Assembly: GCA_013416445.1 (NCBI GenBank)
Contig: JACCER010000004.1
Location: 62,001 to 126,000, forward strand
DNA: 64,000 bases
Source: Alcaligenaceae bacterium
GTDB taxonomy: Bacteria; Pseudomonadota; Gammaproteobacteria; Burkholderiales; Burkholderiaceae_B
Direction: 5' to 3'
Shown: positions 1 to 8,414 of the stretch, piece after piece
How the letters are laid out: every line of letters starts with the position of its first letter
Numbering within the stretch: the first letter of the stretch is position 1
Notes under the pieces: generated by a model
The model's database searches: none
Seen by the model: only the letters and a program-made list of their open reading frames with translations
Told to the model about the DNA's origin: nothing
Made by a program: the position numbers and the translations under genes

Positions 1-821
1 GTATAACTGAAGATATCACGCGACTCTTTAATGAAAACAGCAGTGTGCGCGGGGTAGCTGACTGCCAGCAACAAGTCAGGCTTGTCTTTCAAGGCTGTGG
101 CCAATTCAGACTTATAAGTGGGCTGCACCTGCTCGGGGTGAGGAACCTGGGCCAACACCTTGCCGCCCCGGTGCTCAAACGACTTCGCAAATGAATTCGA
201 CAAGCCTTGACCGTAAGGATTATTAATATATATTGTAGATACAGTCTTGAACTTGTAGTCTTTGATGATTTCACCATTGATCAATTGCGCGGCCACTACG
301 CCTTGCAAGGCATCGGACGCTGTGGTGCGAAACAGCAGATCGGCCTTGGCATCGGCCGGCAAAACAGTGATAAGCGGCGATGTAGCGCCGTTGGCGACCT
401 GCAATACGCCAGAAGGAATGGAAACTGATGTTGCCACCGCAACGGTGACACCGCTGGACCATTCGCCGATGATGGCTGGCACCTTATCGGAATCGACCAG
501 TTGGCGTGCAGCCTGTACGCCCACCGTGGGCAAGGTGGAGGTGTCTACCGTAATATGTCGGGCAATGATGTCGCCGCCAAAAACCTGCTTGGCGGCTTTA
601 TTGATTTGATCGACAGCAAGCTGTACCGCATCTCGGTAATAAGGGCCAAACTCGGCCGCCGCGCCGGTCATGGGGGCTATCTGGCCCAGGTTGATGGCGG
701 GCGGCGCTGCAGCATAGCTACGGCCCGGAAATGCGCTGCTAAGAACAACAGCGCCGCCCGCAGCACCAATGGAGATAAAGAATTTACGGCGACTTATGAG
801 GCTTGAGTTCTGATCAGTCAT
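1..821 (-). CDS. ABC transporter substrate-binding protein, branched-chain amino acid type (partial)
   Basis: Reading the minus strand from the ATG at 821 gives an open frame of 273 codons that runs off the window edge, so the C-terminus is missing. A strong AGGAGG-type ribosome site lies just upstream of the ATG. Residues 10-15 (SRRKFF) followed by a hydrophobic stretch and an A-x-A site near residue 37 look like a Tat signal peptide. From about residue 42 (INLGQIAPMTG) the protein matches the Leu/Ile/Val-binding (peripla_BP_6) fold, so it should bind an amino acid or a small amide/acid in the periplasm and deliver it to an ABC importer. Its permease and ATPase genes are not in the window. 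The ligand cannot be told from sequence. Confidence 0.85.
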   Translation of the reverse strand, partial: MTDQNSSLISRRKFFISIGAAGGAVVLSSAFPGRSYAAAPPAINLGQIAPMTGAAAEFGPYYRDAVQLAVDQINKAAKQVFGGDIIARHITVDTSTLPTVGVQAARQLVDSDKVPAIIGEWSSGVTVAVATSVSIPSGVLQVANGATSPLITVLPADAKADLLFRTTASDALQGVVAAQLINGEIIKDYKFKTVSTIYINNPYGQGLSNSFAKSFEHRGGKVLAQVPHPEQVQPTYKSELATALKDKPDLLLAVSYPAHTAVFIKESRDIFSY

Positions 822-1029
822 GATGTCCCTCCTGGGGATTGACCTTCGTCACATTCAGGCCGCACATGGGGCTTGTACGCTTGCAAGCCCAGCGCAGTCT
901 ACTTGCACTTTTTATTGCTGTGCACTTTTGATAATACTGCTGCGCTTATGGTGTGTGTCAAGCTGTACTCAAGACTGAGATCACGGCGTAAGTATTAAAG
1001 CGTAGATGTGCTTGCAGAGGACGCTTGGT

Positions 1030-1110
1030 ATCGGATTACGGCGCTAGCGCGCCCTGGCCCTACAGGCGAATTCGTAGGTCGGATTAACGCCGCAGGCGCG
1101 TAATCCGATA
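1030..1110. repeat. REP-like intergenic palindrome, two inverted copies
   Basis: Two inverted copies of the dispersed unit, TCGGATTACG at 1031 and CGTAATCCGA ending near 1109, form a large potential hairpin. The rest of the gene-free stretch 822-1163 shows nothing else I recognise beyond the promoter region of the binding-protein gene. Confidence 0.7.
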
Positions 1111-1163
1111 AAGGCAGCACGACAACAACGGCCCGGTAAACGCCGTCGCACCAAAACCGGCCC

Positions 1164-1364
1164 TTAGGCCAGCGCTTCTTTGGCGGCTTCTTCCGGGGTC
1201 AGACCGTTATAAAACAAATCGGTAAACCATTCAGCTTCTTCTTCAATATGTTCCTGTGCCTCACGCACTGTGGCGCCAGCGGCAACCAGAAGACCTTCCA
1301 CTTCTATGCACCATTCGATGAGCGCCACTTCATCAGGGTCGAGCGTAGCTTTCTTTTTAGCCAT
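1164..1364 (-). CDS. small acidic hypothetical protein
   Basis: A 66-residue acidic protein starting MAKKKATLDPDEVALIEW and ending in a Glu/Ala-rich helix. I see no signal peptide, membrane segment or metal motif, and recognise no family. The composition (long amphipathic helices, no Cys) suggests a small helical cytoplasmic protein. It lies in the same orientation as the YciH gene upstream of it (91-bp gap), so co-transcription is possible. The start is the first ATG and is preceded by a purine-rich AAAGGA-type site (rev. comp. of 1370-1375), which supports it being a real gene. Confidence 0.6.
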   Translation of the reverse strand: MAKKKATLDPDEVALIEWCIEVEGLLVAAGATVREAQEHIEEEAEWFTDLFYNGLTPEEAAKEALA

Positions 1365-1455
1365 GTATCCATCCTTTAATCAAGACTGGCGCCGATTAAG
1401 TCGCTGCCAGGAACTGGCGAGGCAACAAGCGCACATAGGCCAGAGAATACATCAG

Positions 1456-1827
1456 CTAGCCACCCGCGCGCTTGACCACCCAGCCATATGACGCCAGTTT
1501 TTGCATGACGAGCACGCGATGATCACCCTGGATCTCGATGACGCCCTCTTTGCAGGTGCCTCCCGAGCCACAAGCTGTTCTTAATTGCTTGCCCAAATCG
1601 GCTAAAGCGGCGGCTTCGAGCGGGACTCCTTTGATGACAGTAACCCCTTTGCCACGCCGGCCCTTGGTTTCCAGGGATACCCGGACAATGCCATCAGAGC
1701 GGGGAGGTTCTTTGTGCGCTTTACACTGACAAAGCGCCACCGGTTGTCCGCATCCTGGGCACATGCGGCCGGTTTCCGTCGAGTAGACCAATGAACTGCC
1801 CTGCCGCCGGCTTCCTGTACTTGCCAT
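1456..1827 (-). CDS. yciH: YciH, SUI1/eIF1-like translation factor
   Basis: A 123-residue protein of the bacterial SUI1/YciH family, homologous to eukaryotic eIF1. The N-terminus carries a cysteine cluster (C23, C26, C33, C35: MCPGCG...LCQC). The SUI1 domain covers about residues 45-118, with the basic KGRRGKGVTVIKG loop and the GGTCKEGVIEIQGDHR segment typical of the family. In Enterobacteria YciH acts at the small ribosomal subunit and influences start-codon discrimination and stress-time translation; the role here is inferred from family. It stands with the small 66-aa gene downstream on the same strand. Confidence 0.9.
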   Translation of the reverse strand: MASTGSRRQGSSLVYSTETGRMCPGCGQPVALCQCKAHKEPPRSDGIVRVSLETKGRRGKGVTVIKGVPLEAAALADLGKQLRTACGSGGTCKEGVIEIQGDHRVLVMQKLASYGWVVKRAGG

Positions 1828-1958
1828 AAACGTGTCGTAAGATAATTAATAAATAGAACGCTGAATTCATTATTGTCTCTTGTGCGAAACAATTTGGCGA
1901 ATCATCGTCTGGTTTACCGTATCAGCCGACCACCTGGCTTGATGATTGAAATGCTGTT

Positions 1959-1996
1959 TGTCGGGTTACGCACCTGGCGGCGCCAATCCGGCCTAC
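1959..1996. repeat. REP-like intergenic repeat
   Basis: Copy of the dispersed unit (TCGGGTTACGCACCTGGCGG, then the arm CCAATCCGGCCTAC) just beyond the stop of the LysR gene, where it may also help end transcription. Confidence 0.65.
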
Positions 1997-2922
1997 GGAA
2001 GCTTGGTATCATAAGTCGCCAAACGTTGGGTGTAGTTTGGTCCGGGCAATGTTGTCAGAAAATCAATCAGCACACGTATTTTCAGAGGCACATTGTGCTG
2101 ACTCGCATAAACCACATTAATCGGAATGGGGCGCGGCCGGATATCCTGAAACAGCTCAACCAGCTCTTTTCGCTTGATTGCTTCCTCGGCCATGTAGCTG
2201 GGCACCTGGACTATGCCAATATTGGCCCTTGCCGCGTCAACTAAAGCCTGGCTCTCGTCCAGCGTGACGAAATCCCTGGGTCGCCACTCTATGGTGCTGC
2301 CTTCCATATAAAACAGCCAAGGGCGTTCCCGACCTGTTTTTGGCCATCGGAACATCAGGCAGCGATGCGAAACCAGCTCGGCCACCGTTGCAAGCTTGCG
2401 ACCCTGCAGATAACGTGGCCCTGCCACGGTAATCAATTGCTGTTGCCATAATGGCCGGGCCACTAATGTTGAGTCATCGAGCACACCTACACGCAGTGCA
2501 ATATCGATCTCCTCTTCGACCAGATTCACCCAGCGATCAGACAGGCTGATTTCCAGCTTCAGTTTTTGGTATTGATCCAGAAACTGGTTCAGATGCGGAA
2601 CGACAAACACCCTGCCCAGCACACTTGGCAAGCTGATGCGCAATCTGCCTTGAGGTTCGGTATTGCGAACGGTAATCAGGCTATGGACCTGGTCGAGATC
2701 GGCAAGAATTCGCTGGCAATGCTCTAAGAATACGGATCCGTCGTCGGTGAGGCTGACGCGCCGGGTGGTTCTATTAAGCAAGCGCACTCCAAGATCGTTC
2801 TCGAGTCGGGAAATGCGTTTACCTATGCCTGAAGGAGTGACATCGAGTGTCCGGGCAGCCAAGGCAAAGCTCTGCGATTCAGCAGTACGCACGAAAGCAA
2901 GTATGCCGCTAAGTCTGTCCAT
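1993..2922 (-). CDS. LysR-family transcriptional regulator
   Basis: A 309-residue LysR-type regulator: N-terminal winged helix-turn-helix (MDRLSGILAFVRTAESQSFA, recognition part SGIGKRISRLENDLGVRLL, about residues 1-62) and a C-terminal effector-binding domain (about 90-295). I start it at the ATG at 2922, preceded by a GAGG-like site; the frame is open further upstream but the added residues precede the conserved LysR N-terminus. It is transcribed divergently from the DUF1127 gene at 3070, so by the usual LysR arrangement that gene or its own promoter is a possible target. The sequence resembles the subgroup close to DmlR/YafC-type activators. The inducer cannot be deduced. Confidence 0.9.
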   Translation of the reverse strand: MDRLSGILAFVRTAESQSFALAARTLDVTPSGIGKRISRLENDLGVRLLNRTTRRVSLTDDGSVFLEHCQRILADLDQVHSLITVRNTEPQGRLRISLPSVLGRVFVVPHLNQFLDQYQKLKLEISLSDRWVNLVEEEIDIALRVGVLDDSTLVARPLWQQQLITVAGPRYLQGRKLATVAELVSHRCLMFRWPKTGRERPWLFYMEGSTIEWRPRDFVTLDESQALVDAARANIGIVQVPSYMAEEAIKRKELVELFQDIRPRPIPINVVYASQHNVPLKIRVLIDFLTTLPGPNYTQRLATYDTKLP

Positions 2923-3069
2923 TATATTGCTGCCTCTTTTTGCGGACATCTTTTCTTTAGTGTAATTCCTGATAACCATCTTATCAATGCGCGATTGAAG
3001 GAATATATTTTGCCATTCAGGGGCACTTATTCTTACAGGCTGCCCCATCCTCTATTGGAGGAGGTTCTC

Positions 3070-3432
3070 ATGGCTATCCACCCTAATTTCGAACCGGCTC
3101 CGCAAATAATGCCCGGCCTCTCACACAGAACTCTGGCTAGGCCTGAACATGGTTTGCAAGGTCTTGAGGTCTGGGCGCAGTCACTGGATGCGCTGGCGGC
3201 TCCTCCGCTCTCGAGCACAGCACCCGCACCCTTGCCCTCCAGGCATTCAGACAGTGCAATGCCTTGGTCTCTTCGAACGTGCTTATGGCAATGCTGCCTG
3301 GCCGCCTTTGGCCTCCAGGAGACCCAACGCCAGCGTCGGGCACTATCCCAACTTGAAGACAGAGAACTCAAGGACATCGGCCTATCAAGGGAAGAAGCAC
3401 GGGATGAAGCCAGGAAGTTATTCTGGAAATAA
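3070..3432 (+). CDS. DUF1127 domain protein
   Basis: A 120-residue protein whose C-terminal part (RRALSQLEDRELKDIGLSR, about residues 87-106) is the DUF1127/YjiS motif. In alphaproteobacteria small DUF1127 proteins affect RNA turnover and phosphate or stress physiology; here the role is unknown. The N-terminal 80 residues are low-complexity (Pro/Ala/Ser) and not recognised. The ATG at 3070 is chosen because GGAGGAGG at 3057-3064 is an excellent ribosome site. The gene is divergent from the LysR gene. Confidence 0.8.
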   Translation: MAIHPNFEPAPQIMPGLSHRTLARPEHGLQGLEVWAQSLDALAAPPLSSTAPAPLPSRHSDSAMPWSLRTCLWQCCLAAFGLQETQRQRRALSQLEDRELKDIGLSREEARDEARKLFWK

Positions 3433-3504
3433 TGGGTGGCAGCGTTTGGCGCTGAAATGCTACAATCACTGTCCTTTTCGCTCCATCCCTCCCTTCCCCC
3501 CTTC

Positions 3505-5175
3505 ATGATTATTCTCAAGAACGTGACCTTGCGTCGCGGCAGTAAAGTATTGCTGGACAAAACCTCTGTCACGCTCAACCCCGGTGAAAAAGTCGGGCTG
3601 GTGGGGCGCAATGGTGCAGGCAAGTCGTCACTGTTTGCCGTGCTCAATGGTACGCTGCATGAAGACGGCGGCGAGTTCTCCATGCCCACCCAATGGCGCA
3701 TGTCGCAAGTGGCGCAAGACATGCCCGAAACAGAACAAAGCGCAACCGACTTCGTGGTTGAAGGCGACACCCAATTGCTGGCCGCGCAAACCGAAGTCAC
3801 GGCATCTGAAGCCAGCGACGATGGCATGCGCATGGCACACGCCTATATGGCTTTGCACGATGCAGGTGCGCACGACGCTCCAGCCCGTGCGCAAGCACTC
3901 ATACTAGGGCTGGGTTTCAACGTGGCTGAACTGGATAGGCCGGTGAACAGCTTCTCGGGTGGCTGGCGTATGCGCCTGCAGTTGGCGCGCGCCCTGATGT
4001 GTCCGTCGGACCTGCTGCTGCTTGATGAACCCACCAACCACTTGGACCTTGACGCTTTGGTCTGGCTGGAGGCCTGGCTGAAAAACTACGCCGGAACCAT
4101 GGTGGTGATCAGCCATGACCGCGAATTCCTCGACGCAATCACTGGCGTGACACTGCACATCGACCATGGCAAGCTGGTACGCTATGGCGGCAACTACAGC
4201 AAGTTCGAAGACATGCGGGCCGAGCAAATGCTGCTGCAACAAGCTGCACATGCCAAACAACAGGAAAAAGTGGCTCATCTGCAAAAGTTTATCGACCGCT
4301 TCAAGGCCAAGGCCAGCAAGGCCAAGCAGGCCCAAAGCCGAGTCAAGGCCCTGGAGCGCATGGAAAAAATCGCACCCATCCTGGCCGACGCTGAATTCCA
4401 ATTTGAATTCAAAGAACCTTTTAGCTTGCCCAACCCCATGCTGACCATATCAGGCGCCAGCTTTGGCTACCCGCCATCTGAAGACGCCACTCCCGGAACC
4501 GGCCCCACGGTGATCGTGCAAAACGTCAATCGTTCGGTACTGGCTGGCCAGCGCATAGGCATACTGGGCGCCAACGGCCAAGGGAAATCAACATTGGTCA
4601 AGACCATTGCGGGCGCCTTGCAAGCCACAGCGGGCGAAATCATCACCGGCAAGGGCTTGAATATCGGCTATTTCTCGCAGCAGGAACTGGATGTCTTGCG
4701 CCCAGCCGATAATCCCCTGGAACACATGATACGACTGGTACGCGATACGCCAGCCAGCGTACGACCCAGCGCCATGGACTGCCGGGAACAAGGTCTGCGC
4801 AACTTCCTGGGCACGTTCAACTTCAGCGGCGACATGGTCAAGCAGGCGGTGGGCAGCATGAGCGGCGGCGAAAAGGCGCGCCTGGTGCTGTGCATGATAG
4901 TGTGGCAGCGCCCCAACCTGCTGCTGCTCGATGAACCCACCAACCACCTGGATCTGGCCACTCGTGAAGCGCTCAGCGTGGCACTGAACGAATTCGAAGG
5001 CTCCGTCATGCTGGTCAGCCACGATCGGGCTCTGCTGCGCTCGGTCTGCGACGAATTCTGGCTGGTAACACGCGGCGGCCTGCAAGACTTTGACGGCGAT
5101 CTGGACGACTACCAGGTTTACCTGCTGGAAGAAGCCCGTCGCCAACGTGAAAGCGCCAACCGGGTGGCTGCCTAG
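3505..5175 (+). CDS. ABC-F family ATPase (YheS/Uup-like)
   Basis: A 556-residue soluble protein with two ABC nucleotide-binding domains and no membrane segments. First domain: Walker A GRNGAGKSS at residues 34-42, signature SGGWRMR near 150, Walker B LLLDEPTNHLD near 170. A basic, Gln/Lys-rich linker follows (about 240-310). Second domain: Walker A GANGQGKST near 355, SGGEKAR near 452, LLLDEPTNHLD near 471. ABC-F proteins act on ribosomes during translation; the linker is the part that reaches the peptidyl-transferase region. The start MIILKNVTLRRGSKVLLD aligns with YheS, so the ATG at 3505 is preferred to the one at 3436. It lacks the long C-terminal extension of E. coli YheS. Confidence 0.93.
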   Translation: MIILKNVTLRRGSKVLLDKTSVTLNPGEKVGLVGRNGAGKSSLFAVLNGTLHEDGGEFSMPTQWRMSQVAQDMPETEQSATDFVVEGDTQLLAAQTEVTASEASDDGMRMAHAYMALHDAGAHDAPARAQALILGLGFNVAELDRPVNSFSGGWRMRLQLARALMCPSDLLLLDEPTNHLDLDALVWLEAWLKNYAGTMVVISHDREFLDAITGVTLHIDHGKLVRYGGNYSKFEDMRAEQMLLQQAAHAKQQEKVAHLQKFIDRFKAKASKAKQAQSRVKALERMEKIAPILADAEFQFEFKEPFSLPNPMLTISGASFGYPPSEDATPGTGPTVIVQNVNRSVLAGQRIGILGANGQGKSTLVKTIAGALQATAGEIITGKGLNIGYFSQQELDVLRPADNPLEHMIRLVRDTPASVRPSAMDCREQGLRNFLGTFNFSGDMVKQAVGSMSGGEKARLVLCMIVWQRPNLLLLDEPTNHLDLATREALSVALNEFEGSVMLVSHDRALLRSVCDEFWLVTRGGLQDFDGDLDDYQVYLLEEARRQRESANRVAA

Positions 5176-5217
5176 CGCGCCTGGCGGCGATAATTCAGCC
5201 TACAAAATCTGATCTGC

Positions 5218-5826
5218 TCAGACGGGCTCGATCAGATACTGGCAAGTCAGGCGTTCATCGCGCAGGCACTGCTCGGTAACAGCACGCCCCGTCGCCTCGG
5301 AAAAAAATGCGGCTATCGCATGACAGACGCAAGGCTGGTTGCGCACCACCGTTCCCAGCGGGCAACTATAGTTGCGCACCATCGTGACCCCATTTTCCTG
5401 GAGCGAGGCTTCGGTGCTTGCCCCCAGCCTATCAGCCGCCGCCATTGCCGCACGCAAGCCTGCCTCGAAATTGGCCGGTTGCGACAAACCCGCATTATGA
5501 GCCATGCGCCTGCCGGTTTTCTCTAGCAGATCAGTAAACACATCGGGTTGAACCTGATCGGACATGACATTCAGCAAATCTGCCAAAAAGGGCTGGTAAG
5601 CGCGTGAGGCGACATCTTCGCTATGCGGTGCGGCCTGATAAATGAGCGCAGGCTTACCTAACTGGCCGTTGCGCTTGGCCCCTAAAGCAAGCACCAAGCC
5701 ATCCGCCTGCAGTTGCTTGAGCTGCAGATTGATGGCATTGCGGGTAACACCCAACTGCTTGCAAAGTTGAGTGACGCTAAGGTTTTCCCGCCTGAGCGCA
5801 GCCAATATATTTGCTTTTGTCGTCAT
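5218..5826 (-). CDS. SufR-like HTH regulator with C-terminal cysteine cluster
   Basis: A 202-residue protein with an N-terminal winged helix (LRRENLSVTQLCKQLGVTRN, residues 11-30) and a C-terminal region with C155, C166, C168, C187 and C195. The layout (CPLG...CVCHAI...EQCLRD..LTCQYLI) matches SufR-type ArsR/DeoR-like repressors that bind an iron-sulfur cluster. I start it at the ATG at 5826 because the HTH begins there. It is divergent from the catalase-like gene at 6004, which suggests that it senses oxidative stress or Fe-S status and controls that gene or itself; this is inference. A 12-bp palindrome at 5941-5952 in the shared intergenic region is a candidate operator. Confidence 0.75.
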   Translation of the reverse strand: MTTKANILAALRRENLSVTQLCKQLGVTRNAINLQLKQLQADGLVLALGAKRNGQLGKPALIYQAAPHSEDVASRAYQPFLADLLNVMSDQVQPDVFTDLLEKTGRRMAHNAGLSQPANFEAGLRAAMAAADRLGASTEASLQENGVTMVRNYSCPLGTVVRNQPCVCHAIAAFFSEATGRAVTEQCLRDERLTCQYLIEPV

Positions 5827-5940
5827 CGCAGTGGGGTCCGTGTTGGCCTGTCTAAAGGCAATTAAGCCCATTATAACTACCGTAACTCGCGTGGAATCAA
5901 AGCCATAGCCATTTTTAAACTATTAATAACAATTTAAGCT

Positions 5941-5952
5941 GCCATTAATGGC
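5941..5952. promoter_or_regulatory. perfect 12-bp palindrome, candidate operator
   Basis: GCCATTAATGGC is a perfect palindrome 51 bp upstream of the catalase-like gene and between it and the divergent SufR-like regulator. The assignment as an operator is inference from position only. Confidence 0.35.
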
Positions 5953-6003
5953 AATAGAGGCGTAAAGTAAAACTTCCATGCCACTACCTGACAGAGGGCC
6001 ATC

Positions 6004-7011
6004 ATGACTTTGATCTCATATTTTCAAGCGGCCAGCGTTCCAGCTTTAGCGCTCGCACTGATGGGCAGTGGTTTTGCCTACGCACAAACGCCTAGCGGCC
6101 CGGAAGCCACTCCGGCAGAATTGGTCGACGCACTAAACAGTGTATTTGGCAAACATCCTGGTTACCGGGCCGTGCATGCCAAGGGCGTTGTTCTTGAAGG
6201 AAAATTCATTCCCAGCCCAACTGCCGCCGCAATAACCAAGGCAGCCCACCTGCAGGCAACGAGTGTGCCTGTCACTGTGCGCTTCTCCAACTTTGCCGGT
6301 ATTCCAACGCTGGCCGACAACAATGGCCTGGCCAGCCCTCACGGCCTGGCCATCAAATTCGATTTACCCGACGGCACGCACACCGACATCATTGCGCACT
6401 CGTTCAACGGCTTCCCTTCGGCAACCGTCACTGACTTTCGTGACTTGCTAGTAGCGCTTGCCGCCAGCGGCCCCGATGCGGCCAAGCCTACGGCGCTTGA
6501 TGCCTACCTGGGCAAGCATCCGGTCGCCAAGGCATTTCTGACCGCTGCCAAGCCAGCACCCGAAAGCTATGCCACCTTACCTTACTATGGGGTGAACACA
6601 TTCAAATTCACCAATGCGAAAGGTGATGTTACTTACGCGCGCTATCAGTTGATACCAACGGCAGGCAGTCACAGCTTGACCGATGCGCAAGCGGCGGCGG
6701 CCGACGGCAATTACCTATACCAGGAAATTATCAAGCGCGTCATACAAAAGCCCGCTGAATTCAAGCTGTTGGCGCAAATTGCCAATGACGGCGACAAAAT
6801 CGACGACCCTTCTGTCGCCTGGCCAGACAGTCGTACACTGGTCGAATTGGGCACGCTGGAAATCAGCCACGCTGTTAGCGACAGCAACGCGGCACAGGCC
6901 AAGCTGCTATTCATGCCCAATGCGTTGCTGCCAGGAATCGAAGTAGGCGACTCCATGCTCAACCCACGCTCTGCGGCGTATCCGATCTCGTATTCCCATC
7001 GTACTCGGTAA
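6004..7011 (+). CDS. catalase-related haem peroxidase, exported
   Basis: A 335-residue protein of the catalase-related (SrpA-like) family, shorter than true catalases (about 480 aa). Residues 1-28 form a signal peptide ending AYA, so it should act in the periplasm. The distal-side His is H58 (GYRAVHAKGVV) and the NxxR/FSN region follows (TVRFSNFAG, about 92-100). The proximal haem Tyr is expected in RSAAYPISYSHR at the C-terminus. It probably removes hydrogen peroxide or organic peroxides using haem. It is transcribed divergently from the SufR-like regulator, with 177 bp between them. Confidence 0.88.
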   Translation: MTLISYFQAASVPALALALMGSGFAYAQTPSGPEATPAELVDALNSVFGKHPGYRAVHAKGVVLEGKFIPSPTAAAITKAAHLQATSVPVTVRFSNFAGIPTLADNNGLASPHGLAIKFDLPDGTHTDIIAHSFNGFPSATVTDFRDLLVALAASGPDAAKPTALDAYLGKHPVAKAFLTAAKPAPESYATLPYYGVNTFKFTNAKGDVTYARYQLIPTAGSHSLTDAQAAAADGNYLYQEIIKRVIQKPAEFKLLAQIANDGDKIDDPSVAWPDSRTLVELGTLEISHAVSDSNAAQAKLLFMPNALLPGIEVGDSMLNPRSAAYPISYSHRTR

Positions 7012-7041
7012 CGCGGACGCAGCATTGGGCAAGATCGCTTT

Positions 7042-7072
7042 GTCGGATTACGCGCTTCACGCTAATCTGATC
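7042..7072. repeat. REP-like intergenic repeat
   Basis: GTCGGATTACGCGCTTCACG then CTAATCTGATC, a diverged copy of the dispersed palindrome between two convergent genes. Confidence 0.55.
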
Positions 7073-8414
7073 TGCGAACCGGGCGCTGCAAGCCCAGATG
7101 CCCTCGCAAGGTGCTGCTTGTGTACTGCTTGCGAAACAGGCCGCGCCGCTGCAGGACGGGTATTACTTGGTCGACAAAGTCGTTGATACCACCAGGCAAG
7201 GACGGCGGCATCAGGTTGAAGCCGTCGGCGCCTTCGTTATTGAACCAGTGCTCCATCTGGTCGGCAATGCTTTCGGGCGTACCCACCATGGTGCAATGGC
7301 CACCGCCCGCCGCAAGCCTGCCCAGCAACTGCCGTACAGTGGGTTTTTCGGTTTCAATAATTCGTAGCACTGTGGCGTAACGCCCTTTGGGGCCGGTAAA
7401 GTCCTGCAGGGAAGGCAAGGCTGGCACCGGCGCATCCAGTTCCCAGCCCTGGCAATCTTGCCCAACATACAGGCTCAATTGCCGCAAGGCGTCTTCCGAT
7501 GGCAACAGCTCATCAAGTTCGCGCTGCTTGACCCTGGCTTCGGCCATGGTGGAGCCCACATAAGTCACCAGCCCCGGCATAATGGGCACCGGATCGTGGC
7601 GGCCGGCAGCACGAACGCGCTGCTTGATATCTCGGTAATACGCTTGCGCTGCCTCCAAGTCATATGCCACAGCATAAATAGCTTCCGCCCGGCGCGCAGC
7701 AAGATCCCTGCCCTGGTCTGAGGCACCGGCCTGGAACAAAACCGGATGCCCCTGCGGTGGACGCGGAACGGTAAGTGGGCCATCAACCCGAAAATGCGCG
7801 CCTTTATGCTTGATCGCGGTGACCTTGGCGGTATCGGCGTACTGACCAGCCCGATCAATTCTCAAGGCATCGTCGGCCCACGAATCCCATAAACCCAGTG
7901 CGGCGTCAATGAATTCTTCTGCGCGCGCGTAGCGCCAGGCATGCTCCGGCATGGCGTCGAAGCCATGGTTGCGGGCCTCGGCGTCGAACATGGACGTCAC
8001 CACATTCCAACCCATGCGGCCTCCGGAAATATGATCCAGCGAAGCCACCAGGCGTGCCGCATTGAAAGGCGTGTAAAAAGTGCTGGAAACCGTACTGATC
8101 AGACCTATTTGTTTAGTCGCCCGGCTGATGGCGGCCATGGCAGTCAGGGGCTCGAGAAACCAGCGCGGACCATCGCCCACATTATCGGCCGAATGCCCAT
8201 CGGCAAAAAATATAGCATCCAGGCAACCTCGTTCGGCGACCTGGGCCAGCTCTTCAAAATAACGAATATCGCCCAGGCGCTCGACTGCCGAATCGGGGTG
8301 CCGCCAGGCCGCCTTGTGATGGCCGCATCCAAAAATGAACAAATTGATATGCAACATACGTTTTACAGTGCTGTCGTCGTTCATGCTAGATAAGGCAGTT
8401 ATGTGCGCAGTCAT
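7062..8414 (-). CDS. LLM-class FMN monooxygenase (NtaA/SnaA/DszA type)
   Basis: A 450-residue member of the bacterial luciferase-like superfamily, of the NtaA/SnaA/SoxA/DszA subgroup (INLFIFGCGHHKAAWRHP near residue 24, ADGHSADNVGDGP, HISGGRMGWNVVTS). These enzymes are FMNH2-dependent and need a separate flavin reductase, which is not in this neighbourhood. The start is the ATG at 8414, which shares one base with the stop of the upstream SDR gene (TGATG), so the two are translationally coupled. The operon is headed by a TPP riboswitch, which suggests a role in thiamin or thiamin-fragment metabolism; the substrate is unknown. Confidence 0.9.
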   Translation of the reverse strand: MTAHITALSSMNDDSTVKRMLHINLFIFGCGHHKAAWRHPDSAVERLGDIRYFEELAQVAERGCLDAIFFADGHSADNVGDGPRWFLEPLTAMAAISRATKQIGLISTVSSTFYTPFNAARLVASLDHISGGRMGWNVVTSMFDAEARNHGFDAMPEHAWRYARAEEFIDAALGLWDSWADDALRIDRAGQYADTAKVTAIKHKGAHFRVDGPLTVPRPPQGHPVLFQAGASDQGRDLAARRAEAIYAVAYDLEAAQAYYRDIKQRVRAAGRHDPVPIMPGLVTYVGSTMAEARVKQRELDELLPSEDALRQLSLYVGQDCQGWELDAPVPALPSLQDFTGPKGRYATVLRIIETEKPTVRQLLGRLAAGGGHCTMVGTPESIADQMEHWFNNEGADGFNLMPPSLPGGINDFVDQVIPVLQRRGLFRKQYTSSTLRGHLGLQRPVRRSD

